NCBI RefSeq assembly: GCF_036320965.1
Contig: NC_092264.1
Location: 11,871,894 to 11,935,893 of the forward strand
DNA length: 64,000 nt
Origin: Panulirus ornatus
Taxonomy: Eukaryota; Arthropoda; Malacostraca; Decapoda; Palinuridae
Direction: 5' to 3'
Shown here: positions 33,057 through 54,065 of the stretch, in pieces
How the letters are laid out: each line of letters starts with the position of its first letter
How positions within the stretch are numbered: position 1 is the stretch's first letter
Notes under the pieces: generated by a model
The model's input: only the letters and a program-made list of their open reading frames with translations
Told to the model about the DNA's origin: nothing
The model's database searches: none
Made by a program: the position numbers and the translations under genes

Positions 33057-33100
<44 letters not shown>
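33057..33100. repeat. (TA)n microsatellite at the 3' end of S2
   Basis: TA run directly after GAAAGAAAGAAAGA. Confidence 0.97.
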
Positions 33101-33102
<2 letters not shown>

Positions 33103-34119
33103 TGTAGGAGGTGGAAAGTTGTTGGGGAGGGAGACGTGTGTGTGTGCAGTCCTTGCACGGCCGTTCGCAAGAGGATTGAGTTCCCTGGAGTCAGCAAGAC
33201 GGAAGGATGAGAGAAAGAAGGACCAGATGATAACCAGTGCTGCCACATCTGTCTTATATGTATGATAGTTCAGTATTGTTGACGTATAGTTGTTATTGTT
33301 ATACTGGGAATGTGATAACTTGCAAGTAAGCATATACATCATCATTATAGCATCTATATGAGTGGAGGTGGCCAGACTGGGCAACATCATGGTGTATGGA
33401 GTGGAGGTGGCCAGATGTGGCAGACGGTGTTTGGCGGTGCCTGGGATCGTAAGGCCAAGGGCAGGAGACTTGCACCCTCCCCCCAACCTTTCAAACCACC
33501 GATCACGCCCTTCCCGCCAGGGGGAAAATAAGCCAATTATAGGTATTCTTGTAAGGCTGTTCAGGTAGTAATGAGCAAATTATCATATTATAGTATAATG
33601 TATGTGATGTCGTGCGCAAGGCCAGCCATAGCATGTATCATGAATATCGCTGTAGGTTAATCATAGAGATTGAATTATTAAACTCATAAAGGATATGAGA
33701 TCGTCCATGGCAGGTCCCATACAGTATATCAAGCGAGATGCAAAATTTATTATTGACGTTGCTCAGACAAGAACCAACAGCGAGACAGTTTCAGATAACG
33801 ACACAAAGGAAATGTGTCGGGTGTGGAAAAGTGGAAAAAGCGAATTAGTGGAGCAAGTGATGAAGGAAACTGAAATAAGCGCCTTGGTAACACAGCATAT
33901 AAGGTACGCAGTACAGAGACAAGGGTCAGACAGTCAGTGAGTATCCAACCCAGGAGGACATATATTCACATCTACCAGAGATCCCGGTAAGCCATACCTC
34001 GCTCTGTTACACAGGATGTCTTTATGGAGTGCGCATGGCTCGTCTCCCTGTTAGGGCAACGAGCCAGTGATATGTCTACAAGAGACACTGATAATTTCAG
34101 TTCCAACAGGGCACCAGTC
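33101..34119. other. Unassigned sequence
   Basis: GTGGAGGTGGCCAGA occurs at 33363 and 33402, a short local duplication. An 81-codon plus frame (33695-33940) is open in non-repetitive sequence but matches nothing I recognise. Confidence 0.35.
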
Positions 34120-34380
34120 GTGGGGCACCAGTTAGTGTCGTGCTTTACATTAGTTAAGGTCGTACAACGGTGGAGGTCGTGCCGTGCACCAGTGAAGGTC
34201 GTACAACAGTGGGGGTCGTGCTGTGCACCATTGAAGGCCGTACAACAGTGAGGGTCGTGCCGTGCGCCAGTGAAGGTCGTACTACAGTGGGGGTCCTGCC
34301 GTCCGCCAGTGAAGGTCGTACATCTGTGTGGGTCGTGCCGTGCGACAGTGAAGGTCGTACAACAGTGAGGGGTCGTGGGA
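34120..34380. repeat. 39-bp minisatellite, ~6 copies
   Basis: GTCGTACAACAGTGGGGGTC and GTGCCGTGC recur with starts at 34161, 34200, 34239, 34278, 34317 and 34356 (all 39 bp). Because 39 is a multiple of 3 the frames remain open on both strands; I see no other coding evidence. Confidence 0.92.
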
Positions 34381-35163
<783 letters not shown>

Positions 35164-35489
35164 CTTCCAAAGCGCTTCTCTTACATCCAACACTTAGGCA
35201 TTAACACCCATGGCTTCTTGTGCAAGTTTTGAAGCAAGAATGAATTCAACCTGACCAATTTGGATTTATATGATTTATATGATTATGAAATGAGAGGAAT
35301 GGAAAAGTTTTGACCCAGGTTTGGTTCTGATGACTCATGTCATGTAGTCACAAGCGTGTCTAACAACAAGAGACATTACATCAGGGTCAGTTGAATTTTC
35401 AGGATATTACAAACAAAAACATCCCATCTCACTGAATATGCGGTTATGATTGAAATGTTTTAATAGATAAATAAGGGACTAAAAAATAC

Positions 35490-36010
35490 GAATATTATGT
35501 TGTCTTGTTGTCTTATAACTATATCTTTCGAAGAATGTATCATTGTTTATGTCATTATCTTTCTCCTCATTCTTCTCTCCTCTTTTCCCTGCAACTCAGT
35601 CGTAACTCCCATCCCTTCCCTGTGACTCAACTCTTAATTCCTGCAACCAGCTTTGTTGCCCTCCTCTATACCACCTCTATCAGGCTCTCTACGCTTCTCT
35701 AGATGTTTTGGCCTTTTGTAGCATGTGAACATCATGCTAAATGTTTCCTTATCTATGTATTTGACTTTGGCCTATTGTAGCATGTGAATATCCTGCTAAA
35801 TGTTTCCTTATCTATATATTTGACTGCTGTTCTGATATTTGACAGAAGACAGTTTGTCTCCTTGACTATTCTCCTGGAATGGGACTCTGGCGACAGGATA
35901 GGGTCGATGTCATTTCCCAAGTCCCTCCCACACTTAGTCTCCAGCAGTTTACACCGAGTTTGATGAAGATGAAGCAACGAGCATTTGTAATCTATGTCTG
36001 CCATAAAAGA
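35490..36010 (-). pseudogene. Relict CR1-like LINE, region after the RT domain
   Basis: On the minus strand from 36004 an 83-codon frame reads KCGRDLGNDIDPILSPESHS, then NIRTAVKYIDKETFSRIFTC and YNRPK. This is the DLGV...KAN..LG.IRR...YID..TF..LY..LVRP pattern that follows the RT catalytic core in CR1/L2-group LINEs. Further down, after a frame change, RRATKLVAGIK (about 35650) matches the next conserved block. Inside it a 58-bp segment (CATGTGAATATCCTGCTAAA on plus) is tandemly duplicated at 35708-35825. The copy is dead. Confidence 0.7.
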
Positions 36011-36382
36011 TTTACTTCTGAAATGATAGAAATATGGATGAAAATCTTTGTTCTCAACTGTTGTGTAATGTTTATACTGAAAACATAAATATGGGGTTTT
36101 TTAGCGAAATATATTCCAAAACTTTGTTCCCCTTTCATTTAGTTAATCTGTGTATGCAAACAGGAATGACATGTATGTAAGACTAATTGGATTCAAATTT
36201 CATCTATTTTTACACTTAGTTATTAAAGATAAATGTAATTCATTAATATTTCCAGCTGCTGATCTAGACTATCTGTCTTACTTACCACTTTACATCTACA
36301 TATATAAACTCAATCATGGCTACGTTATGAAGCAGGAACACAACGCACGTGTATATACAAAATTACACATGGAAACTACCAA
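36011..36382. other. Unassigned AT-rich sequence
   Basis: No feature recognised. Confidence 0.35.
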
Positions 36383-36524
36383 ACATTGATCATGAGTCAT
36401 GACGGGGCTGCTAGCAGTTGGATTTACATCGGTTTGAATCTCGGACAGTTCAGTAGGCCCACATCCAACCCAGGTATCTATCTCTTATGGCTGATCGATA
36501 AATGGGTACCTACCTTGGACTAAG
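36383..36524 (+). repeat. tRNA-like SINE head running into (GT)n
   Basis: GGGGCTGCTAGCAGTTGGAT is followed by a B-box-like GGTTTGAATCTC and then CCAACCCAGGTATCTATCTC, GATAAATGGGTACCTACC and (GT)n. This order is common for tRNA-derived SINEs of marine invertebrates. The A box is weak. The family at 36739-36890 may be its distal body. Confidence 0.5.
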
Positions 36525-36564
36525 GTGTGTGTGTGTGTGTGTGTGTGTCTGTGTCTGTGTGTGG

Positions 36565-36607
<43 letters not shown>

Positions 36608-36622
36608 TGTGTCTGTGTGTGG

Positions 36623-36677
<55 letters not shown>

Positions 36678-36692
36678 TGTGTCTTTGTGTGG

Positions 36693-36738
<46 letters not shown>
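36525..36738. repeat. (GT)n microsatellite with periodic CTGTGTCTGTGTGTGGATG inserts
   Basis: Three similar interruptions at about 36548, 36606 and 36676 give the tract a longer 58-70 bp period, suggesting block duplication. Confidence 0.95.
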
Positions 36739-36741
<3 letters not shown>

Positions 36742-36890
36742 GAATTAATTAATAAATAAATAAACAAATAGATAACAGTATATTGAATTTAAGCAGCCAT
36801 TCGGTATGAAAAATACAGTTAAGTAATTACAGATTTTAGAGAACCGGGAGGTCATGTTAGTTACTAATTAACCAATCATAAAAGAGCGTA
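36739..36890. repeat. Interspersed repeat, copy 2 (paired with 1915-2050)
   Basis: AAACAAATAGATAACAGT, GCAGCCATTCGGTATGAAAA, GGGAGGTCATGTTAGTTACT and AACCAATCATAAAAGA align in order with 1915-2050. Both copies sit at the end of a dinucleotide tract. Confidence 0.65.
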
Positions 36891-37754
36891 AGGTCAAGGT
36901 CAGCTGGATGTTTCCACACTTCAGATAAGCACATGAGTGAGGTACATTTAGACAGACTAGGCGGCAAATGTACAGGGATGATCACAGAGTGAATAGTATG
37001 GTGTATACATTATGAACTTGGATGAACGTTAAGTGAAGAGGAGCTACTGTAATACAGTAGTTGACATACCACAGAGCCTAACTAACAAGTACTTGAGTCG
37101 TTCATTTGCACTGGATTATTCTGATGTGTGTCTGTACGAGCTCTGATGGGAACACTTCGACTATGGTGAAGAATGGCGGTGAGTGGTGGAGGGGCGTCGT
37201 GAGGGAGGAGGTCTCAGTGACTCGGGGTGTGAGCAGCCGGTGTTGGTCGGAGAGAGTGGACAGGGTTAGCAAAATGAGGGTCTCTTAGTAGATGGCGTAA
37301 GAAGGACCCAGTTCTATTAGTGTGAGGACCAGGCTAGGGAGACGTAAGTAAGCTTATCAAGAATGAAGATCGTATAGACATTTCTAAGCTTAATTGGTGG
37401 GACGCCTAGTAACCTCAGTTGGCGGAGAAGGTACAGATGGTATGAGTAATATTTGTTGACAGGTGTTGATATGACTCCTCCAGTTTGCATTGTCGTCTCT
37501 TACGACACCAAGCAGTTTGAAGTCTCTGACTAACCAGAGGATGTCAGGGCCTATAGTGATGTCAGGGGACATGATGATGTCTGCACATAGGTTGATGTAC
37601 ATCATCAGAGTCGGTGATGTGGTTGTCGGTGATTTCGGTGGTCGTAGTCCACTCCTGAAGGTTGTTGGTGATGTGCTGTAGGGCAATGAAGACAGAAGAG
37701 TTGCTCTTGATAATGATGCCAGAGATGGAGTCGTCTACTTACTTCCAGGTGTGG
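36891..37754. other. Unassigned sequence
   Basis: No gene or repeat family recognised. Confidence 0.35.
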
Positions 37755-37828
37755 TGTGTGTGTGTGTGTGTGTGTGTGTCCTTTAGGTGTCATTTGTGAG
37801 GATCAGGACGCAGAGTGGCCCCATCGCG

Positions 37829-37875
<47 letters not shown>

Positions 37876-37990
37876 TGGACAGGAGAAAAGACATGGTACA
37901 TGTTTATATGGTTAAGAGACGGGGCAACACAAGTGTACAAATCTCTCCCCGTAACATACAAATATTAATCACACACACACACACACACAC
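37755..37990. repeat. (GT)n-linked composite repeat, copy C, ending in (AC)n
   Basis: Two (GT)n runs (37755-37779 and 37830-37873) are followed by AAGACATGGTACATGTTTAT, AGAGACGGGGCAACACAAGT, ACATACAAATATTAATCAC and an (AC)n / ACGC tail. It aligns with 2449-2575. Confidence 0.75.
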
Positions 37991-38269
37991 GCACGCACGC
38001 ACGCACTACCGGAAACAGTCCAACTGGAGCATAAGTCAAATAATATCAAATAATTTCGTACAAATCACTTGATTATCAGTGAACAATGACTTGTTTCCAC
38101 TGCATGAATCTTATCTCTATACGTTTCGTTCAGTAAAAGGTATATGCAGATAATGAACATCATAATGATCCATAGAATTGTTATTTTCCCTGGCCTTATC
38201 TGTAATGCTCATTACCTCACATTCATCTGTGATAGGCAACCTATTCTCATTAACATGAATGTGTAAGTT
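37991..38269. other. Unassigned sequence
   Basis: No feature recognised. Confidence 0.35.
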
Positions 38270-38600
38270 TCACCTCTCGTCTTAATCACCTAATCACCTA
38301 GTTGCAATTAACCTCTCACCCTAATTAACCCGTCGTTCTTAGTTGACCTCCCTCCCTAATCGGCCTGGTCTCCCTAATTAACTATTCAACCTAATTACCC
38401 TTTCTTCCCGACTCAACCAAAAAGTCTCACTGATTACACTGTCAAGCTAATTAACATATCGCTATAATTAATCCACAATAATCATTCTTACATCTTCCTG
38501 AGCAGTGTGACCTTGAACTGAAATTGTCTTCCTAATGAATCTGTTCTCTTGGTTTGTCTAATTAACCTCTTTCCTCAGTTCAACCTTTCTCCTTGTGTAT
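38270..38600. repeat. Cluster of CTAATTAAC words, reverse-oriented relative of 28590-28960
   Basis: TAATTA occurs at least six times between about 38320 and 38570, mostly as CCTAATTAAC with pyrimidine-rich spacers. That is the reverse complement of the pattern at 28.6 kb. It is either a decayed short-period repeat or a cluster of homeodomain-type core sites. Confidence 0.5.
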
Positions 38601-39219
38601 ACCCGCTCAATCCACTCTCACATCCACTCAAACTCTTGTCTCAATCCACTCTCACATCCACTCAAGCTCTTGTCTTCATCATCCTCTCCCTGTAATATTA
38701 TCAGTCTCGTAGATGAATCTCAATACATTCAACCCGATCCCTCAATCAGATTTTCGTAGGTCTCACAGCACCATTATATCACCATGAACAACAGGGGTGT
38801 CGTACGATCATATTTACAACTTCAGTTTAACGTAATCATTTCCCCTCCATGATCAATTTATTCACCTAAGGACCATTACAATAACCGTTTACATAAATAC
38901 AAGCACAAATGAGGGTTTCGAAATGTTGTAATTTTACGTGTTGTTAGAAATAGTGGACACATAAACACGCCAGTTCAAACATATGCACAGAATTTCAACT
39001 CCATTTGCAGGAGTCTAACGCTCTGTATTGTTTTGGCACGCGCAATTTATATGGTGATTTCATAGCCGTTTTGCAATGCGTACGAATGAGAAATTTACAA
39101 AAAAAAAACACTTACGTTTGATATGTATGTGTATATCATAGATGAGTAAGAATAATTTGTTATAGTGTTGTCCTTGATATGAGAGTACTAATATTTATGT
39201 GCTTGTGTGGAGCAGTATG
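38601..39219. other. Unassigned sequence
   Basis: ATCCACTCTCACATCCACTC repeats once within 38610-38660. Nothing else recognised. Confidence 0.35.
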
Positions 39220-39425
39220 TGTGAACCAGGCCAACACCAACATAGTCACCACGATGTTGATTGAAACAACCCCAACATAGCCATCATGTTGAGTGGGACA
39301 ACACCAACATAGCCACCAGGGTGATGAGTGGAGCAACACCAACATAGCCACCATATTGAGTGGGACATCACAAACATCACCATAGCCACCAGGACCATAT
39401 TGTATGGCGGGTCAACACCATCCCT
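39220..39425. repeat. ~45-bp imperfect minisatellite, ~5 copies
   Basis: ACACCAACATAGCCACCA recurs with variable linkers (TGTTGAGTGGGACA, GATGAGTGGAGCA) at roughly 45-bp intervals. Confidence 0.8.
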
Positions 39426-39480
39426 AACACCACGAGGTCAGTCCTCTGAGACGTGTTTCATTTTCCCCGTGGACTCATAG

Positions 39481-44832
<5,352 letters not shown>

Positions 44833-44841
44833 GAGTGGGAG

Positions 44842-46716
44842 ATGTGTAAAAGAAAGAGGCAGGAGGTCAAGAGAAAGGTGCAAGAGGTGAAAAAGAGGGC
44901 AAATGAGAGTTGGGGTGAGAGAATATCATTAAATTTTAGGGAGGATAAAAAGATGTTTTGGAAGGAGGTAAATAAAGTGCGTAAGACAAGGGAACAAATG
45001 GGAACCTCGGTGAAGGGGGCTAATGGGAAGGTGATAACAAGTAGTGGTGATGTAAGAAGGAGATGGAGTGAGTATTTTGAAGGTTTTTTGAATGTGTTTG
45101 ATGATAGAGTGGCAGTTGTAGGGTGTTTTGGTCGAGGTGGAGTGCAAAGTGAGAGGGTTAGGGAAAATGATTTGGTAAACAGAGAAGAGGTAGTAAAAGC
45201 TTCACGGAAGATGAAAGTCGGCAAGGCAGCGGGGTTGGATGGTATTGCAGTGGAATTCATTAAAAAAAGGGGTGACTGTATTGTTGACTGGTAGGTAAGG
45301 TTATTCAATGTATGTATGATTCATGATGAGGTGCCTGAGGATTGGCGGAATGCGTGCATAGTGCCATTGTACAAAGGTGAGTGCTCAAATTACAGAGGTA
45401 TAAGTTTGTTGAGTATTCCTGGTAAATCATATGGGAGGGAATTGATTGAAAGGGTGAAGGCATGTACAGAGCATCAGCTTGTGGAAGAGCAGTGTGGTTT
45501 CAGAAGTGGTAGAGGATGTGTGGATCAGTTGTTTGCTTTGAAGAATGTATGTGAGAAATACTTAGAAAAGCAAATGGATGTGTATGTAGCATTTATGGAT
45601 ATGGAGAAGGCATATGATAGAGTTGATAGAGATGCTCTGTGGAAGGTATTAAGAATATATGGTGTGGGAGGCAAGTTGTTAGACGTAGAGAAAAGTTTTT
45701 ATCGAGGATGTAAGGCATGTGTACGTGTAGGAAGAGAGGAAATTGATTGGTTCTCAGTGAATGTAGGTTTGCGGCAGGGTGTGATGTCTCCATGGTTGTT
45801 TAATTTGTTTATGGATGGGGTTGTTAGGGAGGTGAATGCAGGGGTTTTGGAAAGAGGGGCAAGTATGAAGTCTGTTGGGGATGAGATAGCTTGGGAAGTG
45901 AGTCAGTTGTTGTTCGCTGATGATACAGCGCTGGTGGCTGATTCATGTGAGAAACTGCAGAAGCTGGTGACTGAGTTTGGTAAAGTGTGTGAGAGAAGAA
46001 AGTTGAGAGTAAATGTGAATAAGAGCAAGGTCATTAGGTACAGTAGGGTTGAGGGTCAAGTCAATTGGGAGGTAAGTTTGAATGGAGAAAAACTGGAGGA
46101 GGTGAAGTGTTTTAGATATCTGGGAGTGGATTTGGCAGCGGATGGAACCATGGAAGCGGAAGTGAATCATAGGGTGGGGGAGGGGGCGAAAGTTCTGGGA
46201 GCGTTGAAGAGTGTGTGGAAGTCGAGAACATTATCTCGTAAAGCAAAAATGGGTATGTTTGAAGGAATAGTGGTTTCAACAATGTTGTATGGTTGCGAGG
46301 CGTGGGCTATGGATAGAGTTGTGCGCAGGAAGGTGAATGTGCTAGAAATGAGATGTTTGAGGACAATATGTGGTGTGAGGTGGTTTGATCGAGTGAGTAA
46401 TGTAAGGGTGAGAGAGATGTGTGGTAATAAAAAGAGCGTGTTTGAGAGAGCAGATGAGGGTGTTTTGAAGTGGTTTGGTCACATGGAGAGAATGAGTGAG
46501 GAAAGATTGACCAAGAGGATATATGTATCAGAGGTTGAGGGAACGAGGAGAAGTGGGAGACCAAATTGGAGGTGGAGGGATGGAGTGAAAAAGATTTTGA
46601 GTGATCGAGGCCTGAACATGCAGGAGGATGAAAGGCGGGCAAGGAATAGAGTGAATTGGAACGATGTGGTATACCGGGGCCGACGTGCAGTCAATGGATT
46701 GAACCAGGTCATGTGA
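44842..46716 (+). pseudogene. RTE-like LINE ORF of R9 (linker, RT, C-terminus), one early stop
   Basis: Frame 44842-45294 (150 codons, linker) stops at a TAG where R8 has a Leu codon (DW-stop-VRLF). Frame 45316-46716 (466 codons) holds the RT and C-terminal domain. A 15-bp in-frame deletion removes KGDKS before [11 protein letters not shown]. One Cys codon is lost from the LRQGCVMS block (it reads LRQGVMS, near 45775), which is close to the RT active site. [14 protein letters not shown] is intact. The end is [16 protein letters not shown], the extended form. These defects suggest an inactive copy. Confidence 0.92.
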
Positions 46717-46935
46717 TGCTTCAGGGGTAAACCTGTGGGGCCTGGATGTGAAAAGGGAGCTGTGGTTTCGGTGCATTATTGTATGACAGCTAGAGACTGA
46801 GTGTGAACGAATGGGGCCTTTGTTGTCTTTTCTTAGCATTATTTCGCACACATGAGGGGGGAGGGGAATGTTATTACATGTGTGGCGAGGTGGCGATGGG
46901 AATGAATAAGGGTAGACAGTATGAATTATGTACAG

Positions 46936-47057
<122 letters not shown>

Positions 47058-47196
47058 ATGTGTGTATGTACGTGTATACGTTGAGATGTATAGGTATGTG
47101 TATTGCGTGTGTGGACGTGTATGTATATAAATGTGTTCGTGGGTGGGTTGGGCCATTCTTTCGTCTGTTTCCTTGCGCTACCTCGCTAACGCGGGA

Positions 47197-47384
47197 ATCC
47201 ATTATCTGATTGATTTTGATGGAAGATTTCAATACAAGGGTGAGGTGTGTCGTGTTCTGATGTGGTGTTGGCGGTGGTGTATAGGTATTGTCTGGAGGCC
47301 ACCAAGATATCTTCTGGTGTCATTATTGATTCCCCCGTGTCTCGTACTTCTGCATGATGAGTCACCACACTTTCATCTTGGCTG

Positions 47385-47385
<1 letters not shown>
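47197..47385. other. Unassigned sequence
   Basis: Short spacer with no feature recognised. Confidence 0.35.
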
Positions 47386-47483
<98 letters not shown>

Positions 47484-47650
47484 CTATCTACTTATCTATC
47501 TACATATCTATCTATCTATCTATCTATATACCCATTTATCTATCTATCTATCTGTCTGTCTATCTATTTTTCTATCTCTTTATCTATCTATCTATCTGTC
47601 TCTCAATCTATCTGTCTATCTATCTATCTACTTTTCTATCTATCTCTCCT
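47386..47650. repeat. Compound (TC)n-(TATC)n microsatellite
   Basis: A TC run (47386-47481) passes into a tetranucleotide CTAT tract with many one-base variants. The Ser/Leu- and Tyr/Leu-rich frames are artefacts. Confidence 0.95.
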
Positions 47651-47919
47651 GCTTCCTCTCGCGATATCTCGTTCCCTGCGCCTCTCCTCCCTCATTTAGC
47701 CTCCAGTATCCCAGGCTAGCCCAGGCGAGGAGAGGCATCAGCATTACTAACAAGCGCCGTTGTAGCAATTACGAGGAGTGGATTGCATGTATTAATTTCA
47801 GTACCTTCCTCCTGTATTAGCATGCAAACAAAGGAAGCCTTCATCTGCAGTGCCTCCTATTCCAAATTTATTACGGCTCCTGTAAATTAACTCTCATCTC
47901 AATTTCAAATTTTTCAAAA

Positions 47920-47920
<1 letters not shown>

Positions 47921-47975
<55 letters not shown>
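47921..47975. repeat. (TA)n microsatellite upstream of S3
   Basis: TA run of about 55 bp directly before S3. Confidence 0.97.
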
Positions 47976-47978
<3 letters not shown>

Positions 47979-48215
47979 CCCTGGGGATAGGGGATTAAGA
48001 GTACTTCCCACGTATTCCCTGCGTGTCGTAGAAGGCGACTAAAAGGGGAGGGAGCGGGGGGCTGGAAATCCTCCCCTCTCGGTTTTTTTTTAATTTTCCA
48101 AAAGAAGGAACAGAGAATTGGGCCAGGTGAGGGTATTCCCTCAAAGGCCCAGTCCTCTGTTCTTAACGCTACCTCGCTAATGCGGGAAATGGCGAATAGT
48201 TTGAAAGAAAAAAGA
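47976..48215 (+). repeat. SINE-like repeat S3 (full unit)
   Basis: The order is as in S2: CCCTGGGGATAGGGGATTAA, GTGTCGTAGAAGGCGACTAA, GGGAGGGAGCGGGGGGCTGG, a T-run, GGTGAGGGTATTCCCTCAAA. The 3' module is at 48167-48194 and a GAAAGAAAAAAG tail passes into (TA)n. The 3' module has the same length (28 nt) and pairing pattern as the LINE end at 49175-49202. No ORF and no polymerase III promoter boxes are visible. Confidence 0.9.
48167..48194 (+). promoter_or_regulatory. 3' terminal stem-loop of S3
   Basis: Outer stem CGCT pairs with GGCG (one G-U), inner stem CTCGC with GCGGG (one G-U), loop TAAT, with internal loop AC opposite AAAT. Compared with the LINE (49175-49202) the single stem change turns U-A into U-G, so pairing is kept. 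The likely role is recognition of the RNA 3' end by the LINE RT; this is inference from other LINE/SINE pairs. Confidence 0.6.
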
Positions 48216-49026
<811 letters not shown>

Positions 49027-49174
49027 CGTGCTGTCAGTGGAGTGAATCAAGGCATGTGAAGCGACTGGGGTAAACCATGGAAAGCTGTGTAGGTATGTAT
49101 ATTTGCGTGTGTGGACGTATGTATATACATGTGTATGGGGGTGGGTTGGGCCATTTCTTTCGTCTGTTTCCTTG

Positions 49175-49202
49175 CGCTACCTCGCAAACGCGGGAGACAG
49201 CG
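49175..49202 (+). promoter_or_regulatory. 3' terminal stem-loop of the RTE-like LINE (R10 reference copy)
   Basis: Outer stem CGCT/AGCG, inner stem CTCGC/GCGGG (one G-U), loop AAAC, internal loop AC opposite AGAC; it lies at the extreme 3' end before the A-tract. The same structure is readable at the ends of R2, R3, R7, R8 and R12 and, with one base changed, R5. Confidence 0.6.
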
Positions 49203-49206
49203 ACAA

Positions 49207-49215
<9 letters not shown>

Positions 49216-49272
<57 letters not shown>
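49216..49272. repeat. (TA)n microsatellite between R10 and R11 (tail to tail)
   Basis: TA run of about 57 bp. Confidence 0.97.
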
Positions 49273-49276
<4 letters not shown>

Positions 49277-51160
49277 ACACACACACACACATATACATAC
49301 CAATACATCTCAACGTATACATATATATACATACACAGACATACACATATATACACATAAACATAATTCATACTGTCTGCCATTATTCAATCCCGTCACC
49401 ACCCCGCCACACATGAAATGACAACACCCTCCCCCGCATGTGTGCGAGGTAGCACTATGAAAAGACAACAAAGGCCACATTCGTTCACACTCAGTCTCTA
49501 GCTGTCATGTATAATGCACCGAAACCACAGCTCCCTTTTCACCTCCAGGCCCCACAGAACTTTCCATGGTTTACGCCAGACACTTCACATGCCCTGGTTC
49601 AATCTATTGACAGCCCGTTGACCCTGGTATGCCACTTCTTTCCAATTCACTCTGTTCCTTGAACGCCTTTCACCCTCCTGCATGTTCAGGCCCCGATCAC
49701 TCAAAATCTTTTTCACTCCATTTTTCCACCTCCAATTTGGTCCCTCACTTCTCGTATCCTCCACCTCAGACACAAATATCCTCTTTGTCAATCTTTCCTC
49801 TCTCATTCTCTCCATGTGACGAAACCATTTCAGACCACACTCTTTTCATTAACACACATCTCTCTTACCCTTTGATCACTTACTCGATTAAACCACCTCA
49901 CACCACATAATGTCCTCAAAATCTCATTTCCAGCACATCCACCCTCCTCCGCACAACTCTGTCTATAGCCCACGCCTCGCAGCCATATAACATTGTTGGA
50001 ACCACTATTCCTTCAAACATACCCATTTCTGCTTTCCGAGATAATGTTCTCGACTTCCATACATTGTTCAGCGCTCTCAAAACTTTCGCCCACTCTCCCA
50101 CCCTATGATTCACTTCCGCTTCCATGGTTCCATCCTCTGCCAAGTCCACTCCCAGATATCTAAGACAATTCACTTCCTTCAGTTTTTCTCCATTCAAACT
50201 TACCTCCCAATTGACTTGTCTCTCAACCCTACTGTACCTAATAACCTTGCTCTTATGCACATTTACTCTCAGCTTTCTTCTTTCACACACTTTACCAAAC
50301 TCAGTCACCAGCTTCTGCAGGTTCTCACATGAATCAGCCACCAGCGCTGTATCATCAGCGAACAACAACTGACTCACTTCCAAAGCTCTCTCATCCACAA
50401 CAGACAGCATACTTTTCCCTCTTTCCAAAACTCTTGCATTCACCTCCCTAACAACCCCATCCATAAAGAAATTAAACAACCATAGAGACATCACGCACCC
50501 CTACCGCAAACCAACATTTACTGAGAACCAATCACTTTCCTCTCTTCCTACTCGTACACATGCCTTACATCCTCGATAAAAACTTTTCACTGCTTCTAAC
50601 ATCTTGCCTCCCACACCATATATTCTGAATACCTTCCACAGAGCATCTCTATCAACTCTATCATATGCCTTCTCCAGATCCATAAATGCTACATACAAAT
50701 CCATTTGCTTTTCTAAGTATTTCTCACATACATTCTTCAAAGCAAACACCTGATCCACACATCCTCTACCACTTCTGAAACCACACTGCTCTTCTCCAAT
50801 CTGATGCTCTGTAAATGCCTTCACCCTCTCAATCAATACCCTCCTATATAATTTACCAGGAATACTCAACAAACTTATACCTCTATAATTTGAGCACTCG
50901 CTTTTATCCCCTTTGCCTTTGTACAATGGCACTATGCAAGCATTCCGCCAATCCTCAGGCACCTCACCATGACTCATACATACATTAGATAACCTTACCA
51001 AATAGTCAACAATACAGTCACCCCCTTTTTTAATAAATTCCACTGCAATACCATCCAAACCTGCTGCCTTGCCGGCTTTCATCTTCCGCAAAGCTTTTAC
51101 TATCATTCTCCCTAACCCTCTCACTTTGCACACCACCCCGACCAAAACCCCTTATATCTT
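49273..51160 (-). mobile_element. RTE-like LINE copy R11, older subfamily, long 3' UTR
   Basis: The minus strand reads from the linker end ([10 protein letters not shown] region near 51140) through RT, extended C-terminus and the long 3' UTR. The UTR includes the internal block (GCGAGGTAGCACTATGAAAA on plus at about 49443). The terminal stem-loop is absent: the UTR ends at GTCCACACAC next to (TA)n. At the 5' end LINE sequence gives way near 51160 to the Penelope-like fragment. Confidence 0.92.
49585..51145 (-). pseudogene. RTE-like LINE ORF of R11, broken in several places
   Basis: Three frames cover the protein: 51145-50501 (RT N-terminus to the NVGLR block), 50494-49916 ([17 protein letters not shown] to DVLEMR) and 49815-49585 (C-terminus, VAYQGQRAVNRLNQGM). 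The first break is a TAG in place of the Gln codon of LRQG; the second is a deletion around 49850-49920. The early part also has a deletion joining the linker to [20 protein letters not shown]. The copy is inactive. Confidence 0.88.
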
Positions 51161-51162
51161 CT

Positions 51163-51740
51163 AAATGATAATACAACATATTCTAAACTTAGTAAAAATC
51201 CCTTAGAAGCACTTAATTCTCACTTCAATAAAGAAATGAAGTTGTTGTTGAAAGGTAACATTTCTCTTATCAAAAGTTTGTCATCTTTGTCCCCGTCATT
51301 GCCATATATGTATGGACTTTTCAAAACACATAAACAGAATTTTCCAGCAAGACCTATAGTGAGTTCAGTAGGCTCCGTCACATAATTGTCAAAATGGTTA
51401 GTTTCTTTACTAAGCCCTTTAGTGGGTAAGGCATCAAATTCTAATATAAACAATGTAGATTTAGTCAACAAGCTAAACAATATCAATGTTAATTTTGATT
51501 TCAAACTAGTTAACTTTGATGTTTCCTCACTTTTCACTAAAGTTCCAGTTGATGACCTTTTAGAATATTTATTTGATGTCTTGGATGATATTCATTTACC
51601 TGTTTCAAAGTCTGGTTTCATTGAGGAAACATCAAAGCTATCTAGTTTGAAATCAAAAGTAACGTTAATATTGTTTAGCTTGTTGACTAAATCTACATTG
51701 TTCATTATATTAGAATTTGATACCTTACCCACTAAAGGGT
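51163..51740 (+). pseudogene. Penelope-like element reverse transcriptase fragment with internal inverted repeat
   Basis: One plus frame reads YSKLSKNPLEALNSHFNKEM, then SLSPSLPYMYGLFKTHKQNF, PARPIVSSVGSVT-stop-LSKWLVSLL and NFDVSSLFTKVPVDDLLEYL. The LP..YG..K.HK, RPIVS..GS and SFDV.SLFT.VP blocks are the hallmark of Penelope-like RTs. The only stop is TAA at 51383-51385 where the family usually has Tyr. From 51627 to 51740 the sequence is the near-perfect reverse complement of 51417-51530, so the downstream open frame there is antisense to the RT. No GIY-YIG endonuclease part is present. Confidence 0.85.
51417..51740. repeat. Inverted repeat (arms 51417-51530 and 51627-51740)
   Basis: Arms of about 114 bp with a spacer near 96 bp. 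CCTTTAGTGGGTAAGGCATC at the left arm mirrors ACCTTACCCACTAAAGG at the right; GTTTAGCTTGTTGACTAAAT on the right mirrors the left arm. A few mismatches and a small indel (TGTTCATTATATTAG) show it is not a cloning mirror of identical sequence. Confidence 0.88.
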
Positions 51741-54065
<2,325 letters not shown>

